Source: an uncultured Planctomycetota bacterium (lineage in GTDB: Bacteria > Planctomycetota > UBA11346). From it: a stretch of 46,828 bases of DNA. Positions 18,552 through 27,282 of this stretch are shown in pieces (the stretch's first letter is position 1; the number at the start of each line of letters is the position of its first letter). A program made the position numbers and the translations under genes. The DNA is taken from positions 1 through 46,828 of the forward strand of contig CAIUVD010000267.1 of the NCBI GenBank assembly GCA_903902515.1. Direction: 5' to 3'. The notes under the pieces were generated by a model. The model was not told the origin of the DNA, searched no databases, and was given only the letters and a program-made list of their open reading frames with translations.

Positions 18552-19352
18552 ATGGCACGCCAATTACCAGGGATGGTCACCATCATTACGGGGGCCAGCG
18601 ATGGCATCGGAGCCGCCCTCGCCCGGCACCTCGCGGCGTCGGGTGGGCGGCTGGTCCTCAATGCCCGGGGCCGGGAACGGTTAGAGGCCCTGGCGGCGAC
18701 CCTGCCCGGCTCCCCGGTGTTGGTCACCGGGGACGTGGCAGATCCGGCCACCGCCCAGGCCCTGGTCAATGCGGCCCGCCAACATTTTGGCCGCATCGAC
18801 ACGGTGGTGGCCAACGCCGGGTACGGCCTGGTGCGAACCATCGCCGACACCACCCCGGAGGAATGGCAGGCGATCCTGGCCACCAATCTGCTAGGGACCA
18901 TCCACCTGGTGCGGGCGGCCCTGCCCCACCTGGCCACCCAGGACCTCCGGGATGGCTACCGAGGGCACGTGATGCTGGTGTCGAGCGCCCTGGCCCGCCG
19001 GGGCCGGCCCGAGGCCGGGGCCTATAGCGCCACCAAAGCCGCCCAATTGTCGGTGGCCGAGGCCCTGCGCGTCGAGGTAGCGGACCAGCGGATCGCCGTG
19101 ACCTCGGTCCACCCGGTGGCGACCGCCACCGGCTTCATCAGCGCCGCCGAGGCCCATGGCGGAACCTGGGCCCGAGGCACCTCGGAACCCGTCCAAGATC
19201 CCCAGGTGGTGGCCCGGGCGATGGCCGATGCCATTGCCCGACCCCGGGCCGAAGTCTGGCCCCATGGCCTGAGCCGCTGGGCCCTCGGTCTGGGAACCCT
19301 GTGGCCCACACTGTTTGATGGCTATTTCCTGCGGCGGATGCGCAGGAAATAG
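18552..19352 (+). CDS. Short-chain dehydrogenase/reductase
   Basis: The protein has 266 residues. The Rossmann motif is TIITGASDGIGAALARHL, followed by the NNAG-equivalent VVANAGYG, a catalytic Ser in VMLVSSALARRG, and the YxxxK pair in AYSATKAAQLS. These are the features of a classical SDR oxidoreductase using NAD(P)H. The substrate is not predictable. Start choices are ATG 18552 (MARQLPG) or ATG 18573 (MVTIITG). The latter matches the usual SDR N-terminus, but neither has a clear Shine-Dalgarno. The promoter must overlap the start of the divergent cupredoxin gene. Confidence 0.9.
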   Translation: MARQLPGMVTIITGASDGIGAALARHLAASGGRLVLNARGRERLEALAATLPGSPVLVTGDVADPATAQALVNAARQHFGRIDTVVANAGYGLVRTIADTTPEEWQAILATNLLGTIHLVRAALPHLATQDLRDGYRGHVMLVSSALARRGRPEAGAYSATKAAQLSVAEALRVEVADQRIAVTSVHPVATATGFISAAEAHGGTWARGTSEPVQDPQVVARAMADAIARPRAEVWPHGLSRWALGLGTLWPTLFDGYFLRRMRRK

Positions 19353-19398
19353 GGGTCACGGATCCCAACCACCCTCGACTTCGGCTGCCACTCATCGC

Positions 19399-19427
19399 TT
19401 GTACGGGTGGTGGTTCGCGCCCATACT
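19399..19427 (+). promoter_or_regulatory. Promoter-like -35/-10 pair with a very short leader
   Basis: TTGTAC (19399-19404) and CATACT (19422-19427) are spaced by 17 nt, predicting +1 near 19434. That is seven nt before the ATG at 19441 and too close for a Shine-Dalgarno. The -10 is flanked by GCCC and GGGC arms. Confidence 0.4.
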
Positions 19428-19440
19428 CGGGCCAATTCCC

Positions 19441-19953
19441 ATGGACGTCCTTGCCACCCCCACGCCCGCGACCGCACCCCGGGACGCCCGCGTTCCGGTG
19501 GCTGCGGCACGCAAACCGGAATCGGCGGTGGCGGTGCGGGTGGCCACCAAATCGGCTGATGACGGCGTGCGCGTCACCGTCTCGTCGGCCGGCCAGTTGT
19601 TGGCGGGTACCGACGGTTCGCCCCAGGCCGTGATCAGCCAGTTGGAGACCCTGCGCCAGCAAGCCTTGGATCCCCAACGGCCCGACCCGGCCCTTGCGGC
19701 GGCTATCGCCCGGGCCCTGCAGGCGGCCGAAGAAGCCCTTCGGCAGGAAAAACTTGAAGAACAACGGCGGCAAGAGGCGAAACGCAACCTGACGGAGGAG
19801 GCCCCTCAGGAATCAGCCCCGCCCCTGGCCCTGCCAACTGAGTCCCTGCGACCCCTCGGCGCGGCAGATCGCCTGCGGCGGGCGGCGGTCGAAGGAGCCT
19901 ACCTTGCGGGGGATCTGGCCCCAGGCGGCTTGGGGATCTCGACGGTCGGATAG
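19441..19953 (+). CDS. Hypothetical protein with charged helix
   Basis: The protein has 170 residues, no signal peptide and no membrane segment. A low-complexity Ala/Pro N-terminus is followed by a short beta-like segment (VAVRVATKSADDGVRVTVSSAG). A long Gln/Glu/Arg-rich helix at about 70-125 (ARALQAAEEALRQEKLEEQ) looks like a coiled coil. The C-terminus is Pro- and Gly-rich. I do not recognise the family. ATG 19441 is preceded by a promoter-like pair seven nt upstream of the start. It stands alone between the SDR and the LacI gene. Confidence 0.65.
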   Translation: MDVLATPTPATAPRDARVPVAAARKPESAVAVRVATKSADDGVRVTVSSAGQLLAGTDGSPQAVISQLETLRQQALDPQRPDPALAAAIARALQAAEEALRQEKLEEQRRQEAKRNLTEEAPQESAPPLALPTESLRPLGAADRLRRAAVEGAYLAGDLAPGGLGISTVG

Positions 19954-20052
19954 CGGTAATTCACCCCCTTTATTAAGGTCGCGTTAGGGGGAGTACAGAC
20001 TGACCGGGTTGCACCGTGCACGACCTTGCCCCTGTGACGCGGGCCGATTTTT

Positions 20053-20065
20053 GGGTAGACTCCCC
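20053..20065 (+). promoter_or_regulatory. GGGTAGACTCCCC motif, probable -10 of the LacI gene
   Basis: The 13-mer GGGTAGACTCCCC lies 7 nt before ATG 20073, and the same 13-mer lies directly before the pseudopilin gene at 29752. TAGACT (20056-20061) fits a -10 hexamer and predicts a leader of about 4-5 nt. I find no good -35 at the proper distance here. Confidence 0.35.
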
Positions 20066-20072
20066 AAGCCCC

Positions 20073-21074
20073 ATGCACCCCTTGCCGAGCATCCACGCTA
20101 TTGCCCGTCACCTCGGGCTGGCGCCGTCCACCGTCTCGAAGGTCCTCGGTCCCCATGCCGAGCGCTACCGCATCGGTACGGAAACCCGTGAGCGCATCCT
20201 CAAGGCTGCGGAAGAGTTAGGGTACCGGCCCGACCTCCGGAACCGGGCCCGGGCCATGCGACGCACCGGCATGGTCGGCGTGCTCTATGCCACGCCCTCC
20301 CCGACCACCCACGTGGTCTTCGAACACTTCGGGACCCTGGCGGCTGAAGCCCTGGCCCGCCATGGTTGCCGACCCTGCTACCTCCCGGCCGCGAACTGGG
20401 CGGAAGTCCGCCGCTGCCTGGCCGAGCACCGGGTGGACGGCTGCATCCTCATCCCCCCCCTGCCGGCAGCAGCCACGGATGACCGACCACCGGAATCCCT
20501 CCCGATGGTCGTGGTGAACGCCCTGGCCGATCTCCCGGTACCCCAGGTGATCACGGATGACGCCCAAGGAGTGACCCTGCTGGTGGACCACCTCGTCGGC
20601 CTTGGGCACCGCCGCATCGCCTACGCGGATCTGCCGACGCGGCCCTTCGGCCATTATAGCGAAACGGCCCGGCGGCAGGGATACCAGGAGGCGATGCGGC
20701 GGCAGGGTCTGGAACCGGGGGATTACCGGGGCGACGCTGACGGCCTGGTGGGATTTCTTGATTCCTGGGGAGGAACTGCGGCCATTACCTACAACCACCA
20801 GCTGGCCCTCGACATCTCCCAACGGATTCGCCGCACCGCCATCCCGGTACCAGCACGCTTTAGTTTCGCCTGTGCCTCGGATACCTCCTATGGGGTCTTG
20901 CTCGATCCACCCTGGACCGCGATCGAGATCCCGATGGCGGCCATGGTCGACCGAGCCGTCGGCGAGTTGATGGCCTTGATTGAGGGCCGAACGGCATCCG
21001 ACCTGCGGCGGATCGTGGTCCCCCAAACCCTGCGCATCCGCGGGACCACCGGCCCAGCACCCGCGAGAGCCTAA
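20073..21074 (+). CDS. LacI-family transcriptional regulator
   Basis: The protein has 333 residues. The LacI headpiece is SIHAIARHLGLAPSTVSKVLGPHAERYRI, followed by the hinge segment RILKAAEELGYRPDLRNRARA. A periplasmic-binding-type effector domain follows, with GMVGVLYATPSPTTHVV and the typical HLVGLGHRRIAYADLP. It presumably binds a sugar or uronate and controls the downstream genes (epimerase, heparinase-type lyase, GPH transporter). The frame is open back to 20016, but alignment of the headpiece supports ATG 20073, which also follows a -10-like TAGACT. Confidence 0.93.
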   Translation: MHPLPSIHAIARHLGLAPSTVSKVLGPHAERYRIGTETRERILKAAEELGYRPDLRNRARAMRRTGMVGVLYATPSPTTHVVFEHFGTLAAEALARHGCRPCYLPAANWAEVRRCLAEHRVDGCILIPPLPAAATDDRPPESLPMVVVNALADLPVPQVITDDAQGVTLLVDHLVGLGHRRIAYADLPTRPFGHYSETARRQGYQEAMRRQGLEPGDYRGDADGLVGFLDSWGGTAAITYNHQLALDISQRIRRTAIPVPARFSFACASDTSYGVLLDPPWTAIEIPMAAMVDRAVGELMALIEGRTASDLRRIVVPQTLRIRGTTGPAPARA

Positions 21075-21077
21075 ACA

Positions 21078-21189
21078 CCTCGGCTTGGTGTATCATAACC
21101 TCGGAGTGTTCCGTTCGGGAACGCTCCGCGGGAAAGCCACCCGGAGGTCTATCTCCTGGATCGAGAGCATCCCCGATCCAGGACGGACC
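21078..21189 (+). promoter_or_regulatory. Structured 5' leader with sequestered Shine-Dalgarno
   Basis: TATCAT (21091-21096) is a possible -10, flanked by direct repeats CCTCGG (21078 and 21099, 21 nt apart) that could be regulator contacts. Downstream are two hairpins. The first is 21102-21112 with 21118-21128, 11 bp with one G-U pair. The second is 21154-21163 with 21174-21183, a perfect 10-bp stem. The right arm of the second contains AGGA, six nt before ATG 21190. A GGAGG at 21143-21147 could pair with CTCC at 21153-21156, which would compete with the second hairpin. Confidence 0.5.
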
Positions 21190-22059
21190 ATGCGCCACGC
21201 GTTTTATTCCCTCATCACCCCCCATCTCCATCCCGACCAGGCGATCGAAGAAGCGGTCCGCCTCGGCTTCCAGGGCATTGAGTGGAGGATTGCGGCCCCC
21301 TCGGAGCCGATTGCCAGCCCGCGAACCTATTGGGAGGGCAATCGCTGCAGCCTGAATCCCGCGGATCTGGCCAAGGAACTGCCCCCCCTGGCCAACCGGG
21401 TCCGGGCCGCGGGCCTCGTCCCCCTGTCCATCTGCCCCTATGCCACCACCGCCGAGCCTGAGGTCATCGAAGGCTTCCTGCAAACGGCGGCCACCTCCGG
21501 CGTGGATCTGGTGCGGGTGTGCGTCCCGCGTTACGACCCCAAGACCTCCTACACCGCCCAGTTTGACGCCCTGCGCCGTCAGGTGGCGGCGATCGAGACC
21601 CTAGCCCGCCGCGCCGGGGTGCGGGCATGCCTGCTCCAGCACTCCGGGACCCTGCTGCCGTCGGCCAGCGCCTGTGCCCGTGCCTTGGAAGGGGTGGATC
21701 CCCAGCACCTGGGCCTGTTCCTGGACGTCGGCCATTTCGTGCGGGAGGGATACGAGGACTTCGGGATCGTCATCGACCTGGTGGCCGACTACCTGGCGGA
21801 GATCCACCTCCGGAATGGCTGGGTGCGACCGACGGGCACCCAGCCTGGCTTGGCCTGCGCGACCCCCGATGCGGAGTGGGGGCGGCTCGATGCCGGCCAA
21901 GTCCCCCTCGGCCTCTTGGCCGAAGCCCTGGCCCGCCGGGCCTGGGACGGGTGGCTGGTCCTGGAGGACTTCTCGGATCGCCCCCAAGCCCTGCGCCTCC
22001 AGGAGGGCCTTGAGACCATGCGTCGCCTCTCCTACCTCGCCACCCCCACCAACCCCTGA
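21190..22059 (+). CDS. Sugar phosphate isomerase/epimerase-like TIM-barrel protein
   Basis: This 289-residue xylose isomerase-like TIM barrel starts at ATG 21190 (MRHAFYSLITPHLHPDQAIEEAVRLGFQGIEWRI). Typical metal-site strands are CLLQHSGTLLPS, LGLFLDVGHFVREG, AEIHLRNGWV and WLVLEDFSD. The family interconverts keto sugars or removes groups from inositol and uronate derivatives. It is the first structural gene after the LacI regulator and is followed 13 nt later by the lyase. A role in processing the released unsaturated sugar is therefore likely, but this is inference from context. Its start codon lies directly after a hairpin that covers the AGGA ribosome-binding site. Confidence 0.85.
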   Translation: MRHAFYSLITPHLHPDQAIEEAVRLGFQGIEWRIAAPSEPIASPRTYWEGNRCSLNPADLAKELPPLANRVRAAGLVPLSICPYATTAEPEVIEGFLQTAATSGVDLVRVCVPRYDPKTSYTAQFDALRRQVAAIETLARRAGVRACLLQHSGTLLPSASACARALEGVDPQHLGLFLDVGHFVREGYEDFGIVIDLVADYLAEIHLRNGWVRPTGTQPGLACATPDAEWGRLDAGQVPLGLLAEALARRAWDGWLVLEDFSDRPQALRLQEGLETMRRLSYLATPTNP

Positions 22060-22072
22060 CATCGGAGTACGT

Positions 22073-24034
22073 ATGCCCATTTCCCGACTGCTCCTGATCC
22101 CGCTACTCGCCGGCCACCTGGCCGGAATGGATTCCCTGGCTCCAGTCATCGCCCCCGAGGTGGTGCCGCCGGTGGTGGCCCAGGTACTGCGCGTCGTGCC
22201 GCCAACTCCAGCCGAATTCGTGAGCCGTATCAGCAAAACCCATCCCCGCCTCCTCCTGACCAACGACGATCAAGCACGCTTGGTGGCACGGCTGGCGACC
22301 GATCCGATCGCCCAGCGCTGGCTGGGGGCCATTCGGGCCAATGGGGCTTACTATGAAGGGCAGCCTCCGATCGCGTATGTGCCAGAGCCCATCCCCGGTC
22401 AGCGGGCCCAGGTCGGTCCCATGCTGTGGCCCGGTCGGGCCTTCGTGGATCGCGTCCTGACCCTCGGATTATTGGCGCGCTTGGAACCTGCCGGGCCGGC
22501 CTTTGAACGGCTGCGGCAAGAAGTCCAACATGCCCTGACCTGGGCCGATTGGGGCAATGACATTGCCCGCTATGAGATCGCCTGCGGCATGGCCATCGCG
22601 TATGACTGGTGCCATGAGCGGTGGACCCCCGCCGAGCGCGCCGCCCTTGAGCAGGCCATGGCCCAGCGGGCCCTCGAAGGCTATCAAACGGATTTCCAGC
22701 GTTGGACCGGGAAGGTCCGACTCGCCAGCTCCCTCAACCGCAACAACGTCAATCTGGTCAATAATGCCGGTGCAAGCCTGGCGGCGATGGCCCTGGCCGA
22801 CGTCAGGCCGGACCTGGCCGGTCCGGTCCTGACTCGCAGCTTCGCCCTGATTCAGGTGTCCCTGGCGGCCTATGGGGATGACGGCACCTGGTATGAAGGC
22901 ATCAACTACTGGCGATTCGCGTCGCGGCACCTGGCGCAATACGCCGCCTGCCTGATCTCCGCAACGGGCAGCGACCAGGGACTGTTCCAGGAAGATCGGT
23001 ACCCCGGGGTTGCCCATACCGCCGCCTGGGCCCTGCAGATGACCGCCCCTTCGGGCCGGCCGTTTGATTTTGCCGACGGTGACGCCCGACCCTTCGCCTC
23101 GGCCGCGCTGCTCTGGCTGGGCTGGCGGTATGGGATTCCCTTGGCGGTGGAGCACGAACGACGGATTCCCTTCCAATCCGCCACCGATCCCCTGCACCGG
23201 AACCTGGGCCGCGAAGTCGTCCACCGGCTGCTATTCGACCGCGACCACCTCCCCCCCGCGACCGCCGCCCCGGCCCTCGATGCCGACTTCCTGGACGGCG
23301 GCATCGGAGTGATGCGCTCCTCGTGGTCGGATCCGGCGGCCGTCTTCGTGGGAATCAAGGCCGGTACGGCCGACGGCAACCGCCACGCCCACCTGGATGC
23401 CGGGACCATCATCATGGAGGCCGATGGTCGCCGTTGGTTGACGGAAATTGGCCCCGGCCCCTACGAAAAACCGTATTTCGGCGAAGATCGCTACCGGTAT
23501 TTCCAGGCTCGCACTGAAGGCCACGGGACGCTGATCCTCGATCCGGCCGGCCCTGCGGGGGGAAATCACCAGGAAACCGGGGTGGCCCGGGTCAAGATCG
23601 TTCGTTCCGAAGCCGGCATGGCGGAGGCGCAGGTCGATCTGCGCGGCGTCTACCCCACCGCCCAACGGGTTGAGCGGCGGGTCGTCCTGGACCGCACCTC
23701 GCGCCAGGTACGGATCGACGACACGGTCGCACTCCCGGTGGCCAGCACCATTCGCTGGCAGGCCTACACTCCGGCGCCCGGGGTCACGGTGAGCGAGGAT
23801 GGTCGGTCCGTCCTGCTGTCCTATCCGGCGGATGCCACGAGCCCCGCAGCTTACCTGCGTCTACGCCTGAAATCCGACGACCTCGGACAGCGCTTCGTGG
23901 AGGAGGACGCCGCACCCCTGGATCCGGCGGTGGTGCGCAATCCCGGCACCGTTCCCGGCTTCCGTCGGCTCGCCATTGTGGTGTCCGGATCCCGGGAAGC
24001 CGCCTTTGCGGTCACCCTTGAACCGGGGCAGTGA
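22073..24034 (+). CDS. Heparinase II/III-family polysaccharide lyase
   Basis: This 653-residue secreted protein starts with a hydrophobic signal segment (MPISRLLLIPLLAGHLAGM). HPRLLLTNDDQARLVARLATD is the usual entry to the alpha/alpha toroid of this family. The toroid contains NNVNLVNNAGASLAAMAL and TWYEGINYWRFASRHLAQYA, whose Asn, Tyr and His residues fit the catalytic cleft. The C-terminal heparinase II/III beta-sandwich begins with NRHAHLDAGTIIMEADGRRWLTE, carrying the HxHxDxG motif. Such lyases cut uronic-acid-containing polysaccharides such as heparin, alginate or ulvan by beta-elimination. The exact substrate is unknown. It lies 13 nt after the epimerase and 3 nt before the transporter. 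Confidence 0.88.
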   Translation: MPISRLLLIPLLAGHLAGMDSLAPVIAPEVVPPVVAQVLRVVPPTPAEFVSRISKTHPRLLLTNDDQARLVARLATDPIAQRWLGAIRANGAYYEGQPPIAYVPEPIPGQRAQVGPMLWPGRAFVDRVLTLGLLARLEPAGPAFERLRQEVQHALTWADWGNDIARYEIACGMAIAYDWCHERWTPAERAALEQAMAQRALEGYQTDFQRWTGKVRLASSLNRNNVNLVNNAGASLAAMALADVRPDLAGPVLTRSFALIQVSLAAYGDDGTWYEGINYWRFASRHLAQYAACLISATGSDQGLFQEDRYPGVAHTAAWALQMTAPSGRPFDFADGDARPFASAALLWLGWRYGIPLAVEHERRIPFQSATDPLHRNLGREVVHRLLFDRDHLPPATAAPALDADFLDGGIGVMRSSWSDPAAVFVGIKAGTADGNRHAHLDAGTIIMEADGRRWLTEIGPGPYEKPYFGEDRYRYFQARTEGHGTLILDPAGPAGGNHQETGVARVKIVRSEAGMAEAQVDLRGVYPTAQRVERRVVLDRTSRQVRIDDTVALPVASTIRWQAYTPAPGVTVSEDGRSVLLSYPADATSPAAYLRLRLKSDDLGQRFVEEDAAPLDPAVVRNPGTVPGFRRLAIVVSGSREAAFAVTLEPGQ

Positions 24035-24037
24035 ACG

Positions 24038-25432
24038 ATGTTGGCCACGCCCTCAACCCGTGACCCGGATCCCGTCCTCGGGGGATCCCCCCCGGCCGGG
24101 TGGCGGGCCGGAACCCTGACCTATACCGCCGGGGGCCTCGCCCTGCTGTTCGCCTTGCTGTTGGTCGGTGACTTCGCCTGGTCCCTGAAGGAGCGGGGGG
24201 TCGCCCCGGTTTTCCAGGTAGAATTGCGGCGCCAGGGGGCTTCGGATCTGCTCGTCGGGATGTTCCTTGGCGCGATCCCGTCCCTCATCTCGATCCTGGT
24301 CACCCCGGTCGTCGGGGTCCTCAGCGATCGGGCCCGCACTCGGTGGGGGCGGCGCATTCCGTTCCTGGCCCTGCCGACCCCCCTCATCGCCCTCGGGTTG
24401 GTCGGCATGGCCTGCACCACCGACCTCGCCACCCACCTCCAACCCTGGACCCCCGGCTGGGAACGGGCGACGGTCATCCTGGTCCTCTACGGCGTCCTGT
24501 GGACGGTCTTTGAGGTGGCCACCCTGGTGGCCAACGCCGTCTTCCACGGACTCGTCAATGATGTCGTGCCGGCCGCCCTGATCGGACGCTTCTTCGGGCT
24601 GTTCCGCGCCGTCAGCCTGGGAGCCGGAATCATCTTCAACACCTGGATCATCGGCCACGCCGAAGAAGCCTTCCGCATCATCATCCTCGGCATCGCCGCC
24701 GTCTATGTCGTAGGCATCACGGTGATGTGCCTGTTCGTCCGCGAAGGCGCTTACCCATCCCCCCCGCCGTGGCCGACCGGAGGTCCTCGCGGCGCGGTCC
24801 GGGGCTACCTTGGTCAGACCCTGCGCCTGGGGTATTACCGCCGAATCTTCGTCGCTGTGGCCCTCGGCGCCGTGGCCTTCCTGCCGGTCAACACCTTCAG
24901 CATCTTCGCCGCCACCTCCTATGGTCTGACCGTCGAGCAGTATGGCCGGTGGATGGCCGGGGCCTTTGTCGTCTCCCTGGTCATTGCCTACCCGATGGGG
25001 GCGATGGCCGACCGCCTCCACCCCCTGCGGATTGGGGCGGTGGCCCTGGCGGTCTACTTGGTGGCCCTGCTGGTCTCCTGGGCGCTGGTCGACAGCGGCA
25101 CCGGATACGGCATCGCCTTCGCGATCCATGTGGTTATTTCCGGGGCGTTCTTCTCGGCTACCGCCTCCCTGGGGATGGTCCTGTTCCCCCGCTTGCAGTT
25201 CTCCCAGTTCGCTGCGGCCGCCACCATTGCCACCTCCTTGGCCACCATGGTGCTGTCGCCCCTGGCCGGTCGGATCCTCGACCTCACGGGTCGTGACTAC
25301 CGCCTGACGTTCCTGATGGGGGCTTTGATCACCGCCACCGCCCTGGTGGTCTGGATCGTGGTCTGGCGCCAGTTCTGCACCCTGAATGGACCCCAGGGAT
25401 ACACCCCGCCCGAGCCCGGGCAGCTGACGTGA
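24038..25432 (+). CDS. GPH-type major facilitator sugar transporter
   Basis: This 464-residue protein has about 12 membrane helices. The loop 2-3 motif VGVLSDRARTRWGRRIPFLAL is characteristic of the glycoside-pentoside-hexuronide:cation symporter group and its MFS relatives. Further helices include SLISILVTPVVGVL, VAFLPVNTFSIFAATSYGL and FVVSLVIAYPMGAMADRL. It starts 3 nt after the lyase stop and probably imports the sugar released by that enzyme, under LacI control. The N-terminal 25 residues (Pro- and Asp-rich) are cytoplasmic. Substrate specificity is not visible from sequence. Confidence 0.9.
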   Translation: MLATPSTRDPDPVLGGSPPAGWRAGTLTYTAGGLALLFALLLVGDFAWSLKERGVAPVFQVELRRQGASDLLVGMFLGAIPSLISILVTPVVGVLSDRARTRWGRRIPFLALPTPLIALGLVGMACTTDLATHLQPWTPGWERATVILVLYGVLWTVFEVATLVANAVFHGLVNDVVPAALIGRFFGLFRAVSLGAGIIFNTWIIGHAEEAFRIIILGIAAVYVVGITVMCLFVREGAYPSPPPWPTGGPRGAVRGYLGQTLRLGYYRRIFVAVALGAVAFLPVNTFSIFAATSYGLTVEQYGRWMAGAFVVSLVIAYPMGAMADRLHPLRIGAVALAVYLVALLVSWALVDSGTGYGIAFAIHVVISGAFFSATASLGMVLFPRLQFSQFAAAATIATSLATMVLSPLAGRILDLTGRDYRLTFLMGALITATALVVWIVVWRQFCTLNGPQGYTPPEPGQLT

Positions 25433-25444
25433 AAGGGCCTGATC

Positions 25445-26137
<693 letters not shown>

Positions 26138-26304
26138 ACCCGCTGACCGTGGGCGGCGGCATGGTTTCCCGGCATGCCCCAGCGACGCGGATCACTTCTG
26201 GGCGGGTTGTGGGGGAAGCGGTGCGTCATCAGTCCTCCGGGGTCAACCATCCGTCGGCAGATCTGGCGGTTGACGATCGCTGCCCGGGCGCCACGACCCA
26301 GGGC

Positions 26305-27282
26305 ATGCGCACGGCGGTCATTGGAACGGGAACCTGGGGCACGGCGATGGCCGTCATCCTGGCACGTATGGATCGCCCGGTGGTACTGTGGGGCCGGGAT
26401 CCGGCCAAGACAGCGACCCTGGACCGGGAGCGCCAGCATCCCCAGCTCCCCGGGGTCGTGCTACCGGCAGACCTGCGGATCACCGCCGATCCCACGGATC
26501 TGGTCGGCTGCGATCTCATTTTTTGGGCCGTGCCGACCCAACACACCCGGGCCATCGCCAGCATCCTGCCCTTACCGGCCGGGGTGCCGGTGGTCTCCTT
26601 GTCCAAGGGCTTGGAACAGACCACGTTGCTGACCGTCACGGGGATCCTGGGGGAAACCTACCCTGACCGGCCCTATGGCGCCCTGTCGGGGCCGAGCCAC
26701 GCCGAGGAAGTCATGGCCGGACACCCGGTCGTCCTGGCCGCCGCCGGGCCTGACGAGGTCGGACGGCTCCTCGTCGAACGCCTTCACGGCCGGGCCTGCC
26801 GGCTGTACACGACCACCGACCTGCGCGGGGTCGAATTGGGGGGCGCCCTCAAGAATGTGGTGGCCGTAGCCGCCGGCATCGCCGAAGGCCTGGGCCTGGG
26901 GGATAACCTCAAAGCGGCCCTCATTACCCGGGGCCTGGCGGAGATCCGCCGCCTGGGCCGGGCCGCCGGGGCCCAGGACGTGACCTTCGCCGGGATGGCC
27001 GGCATCGGCGACCTCTTGACCACGTGTTACAGCCGCCACGGGCGAAATCGCGCCCTGGGCCTTGCCATTGCCAGCGGTGAAAACCCTCTAGCGTTCCTAC
27101 GCCGTCAAGCCACCGTTGCGGAAGGGGCCTGGACCTGTCGTGCTGCCACGGCCCTCGCCGCCCAGTACGGGGTCGACCTCCCCCTCAGCACCCAGGTCGA
27201 GGCCGTGATCTGGCGCGATGCGCCGGTCCAGGCCGCCCTTGACGCCCTCTTTGCCCGCTCCCCTAAGGAAGAAGACGCATGA
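26305..27282 (+). CDS. gpsA: Glycerol-3-phosphate dehydrogenase [NAD(P)+]
   Basis: This 325-residue enzyme converts dihydroxyacetone phosphate to sn-glycerol-3-phosphate for phospholipid synthesis. Motifs are TAVIGTGTWGTAMAVILA (Rossmann GxGxxG), VSLSKGLEQ, YGALSGPSHAEEVMAG and ALKNVVAVAAGIAEGLGLGD with the catalytic Lys. DLLTTCYSRHGRNRALG follows in the C-terminal domain. ATG 26305 gives the family N-terminus; the open frame to 26149 has no support. A TTGACG at 26270 is spaced properly for a promoter, but the -10 (ACGACC) is poor. The 166 nt upstream (26138-26304) hold nothing else I recognise. Its end overlaps the next gene as ATGA. Confidence 0.96.
   Translation: MRTAVIGTGTWGTAMAVILARMDRPVVLWGRDPAKTATLDRERQHPQLPGVVLPADLRITADPTDLVGCDLIFWAVPTQHTRAIASILPLPAGVPVVSLSKGLEQTTLLTVTGILGETYPDRPYGALSGPSHAEEVMAGHPVVLAAAGPDEVGRLLVERLHGRACRLYTTTDLRGVELGGALKNVVAVAAGIAEGLGLGDNLKAALITRGLAEIRRLGRAAGAQDVTFAGMAGIGDLLTTCYSRHGRNRALGLAIASGENPLAFLRRQATVAEGAWTCRAATALAAQYGVDLPLSTQVEAVIWRDAPVQAALDALFARSPKEEDA

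Noticed and set aside
20010-20020. LacI operator TGCACCGTGCA
   Set aside because: It is a short palindrome with an odd centre, whereas LacI-family sites usually have a central CG with longer arms. It may be chance in GC-rich DNA.
26270-26298. Leaderless promoter for gpsA
   Set aside because: TTGACG is 17 nt from the proper -10 position, but that hexamer is ACGACC, which does not resemble TATAAT.
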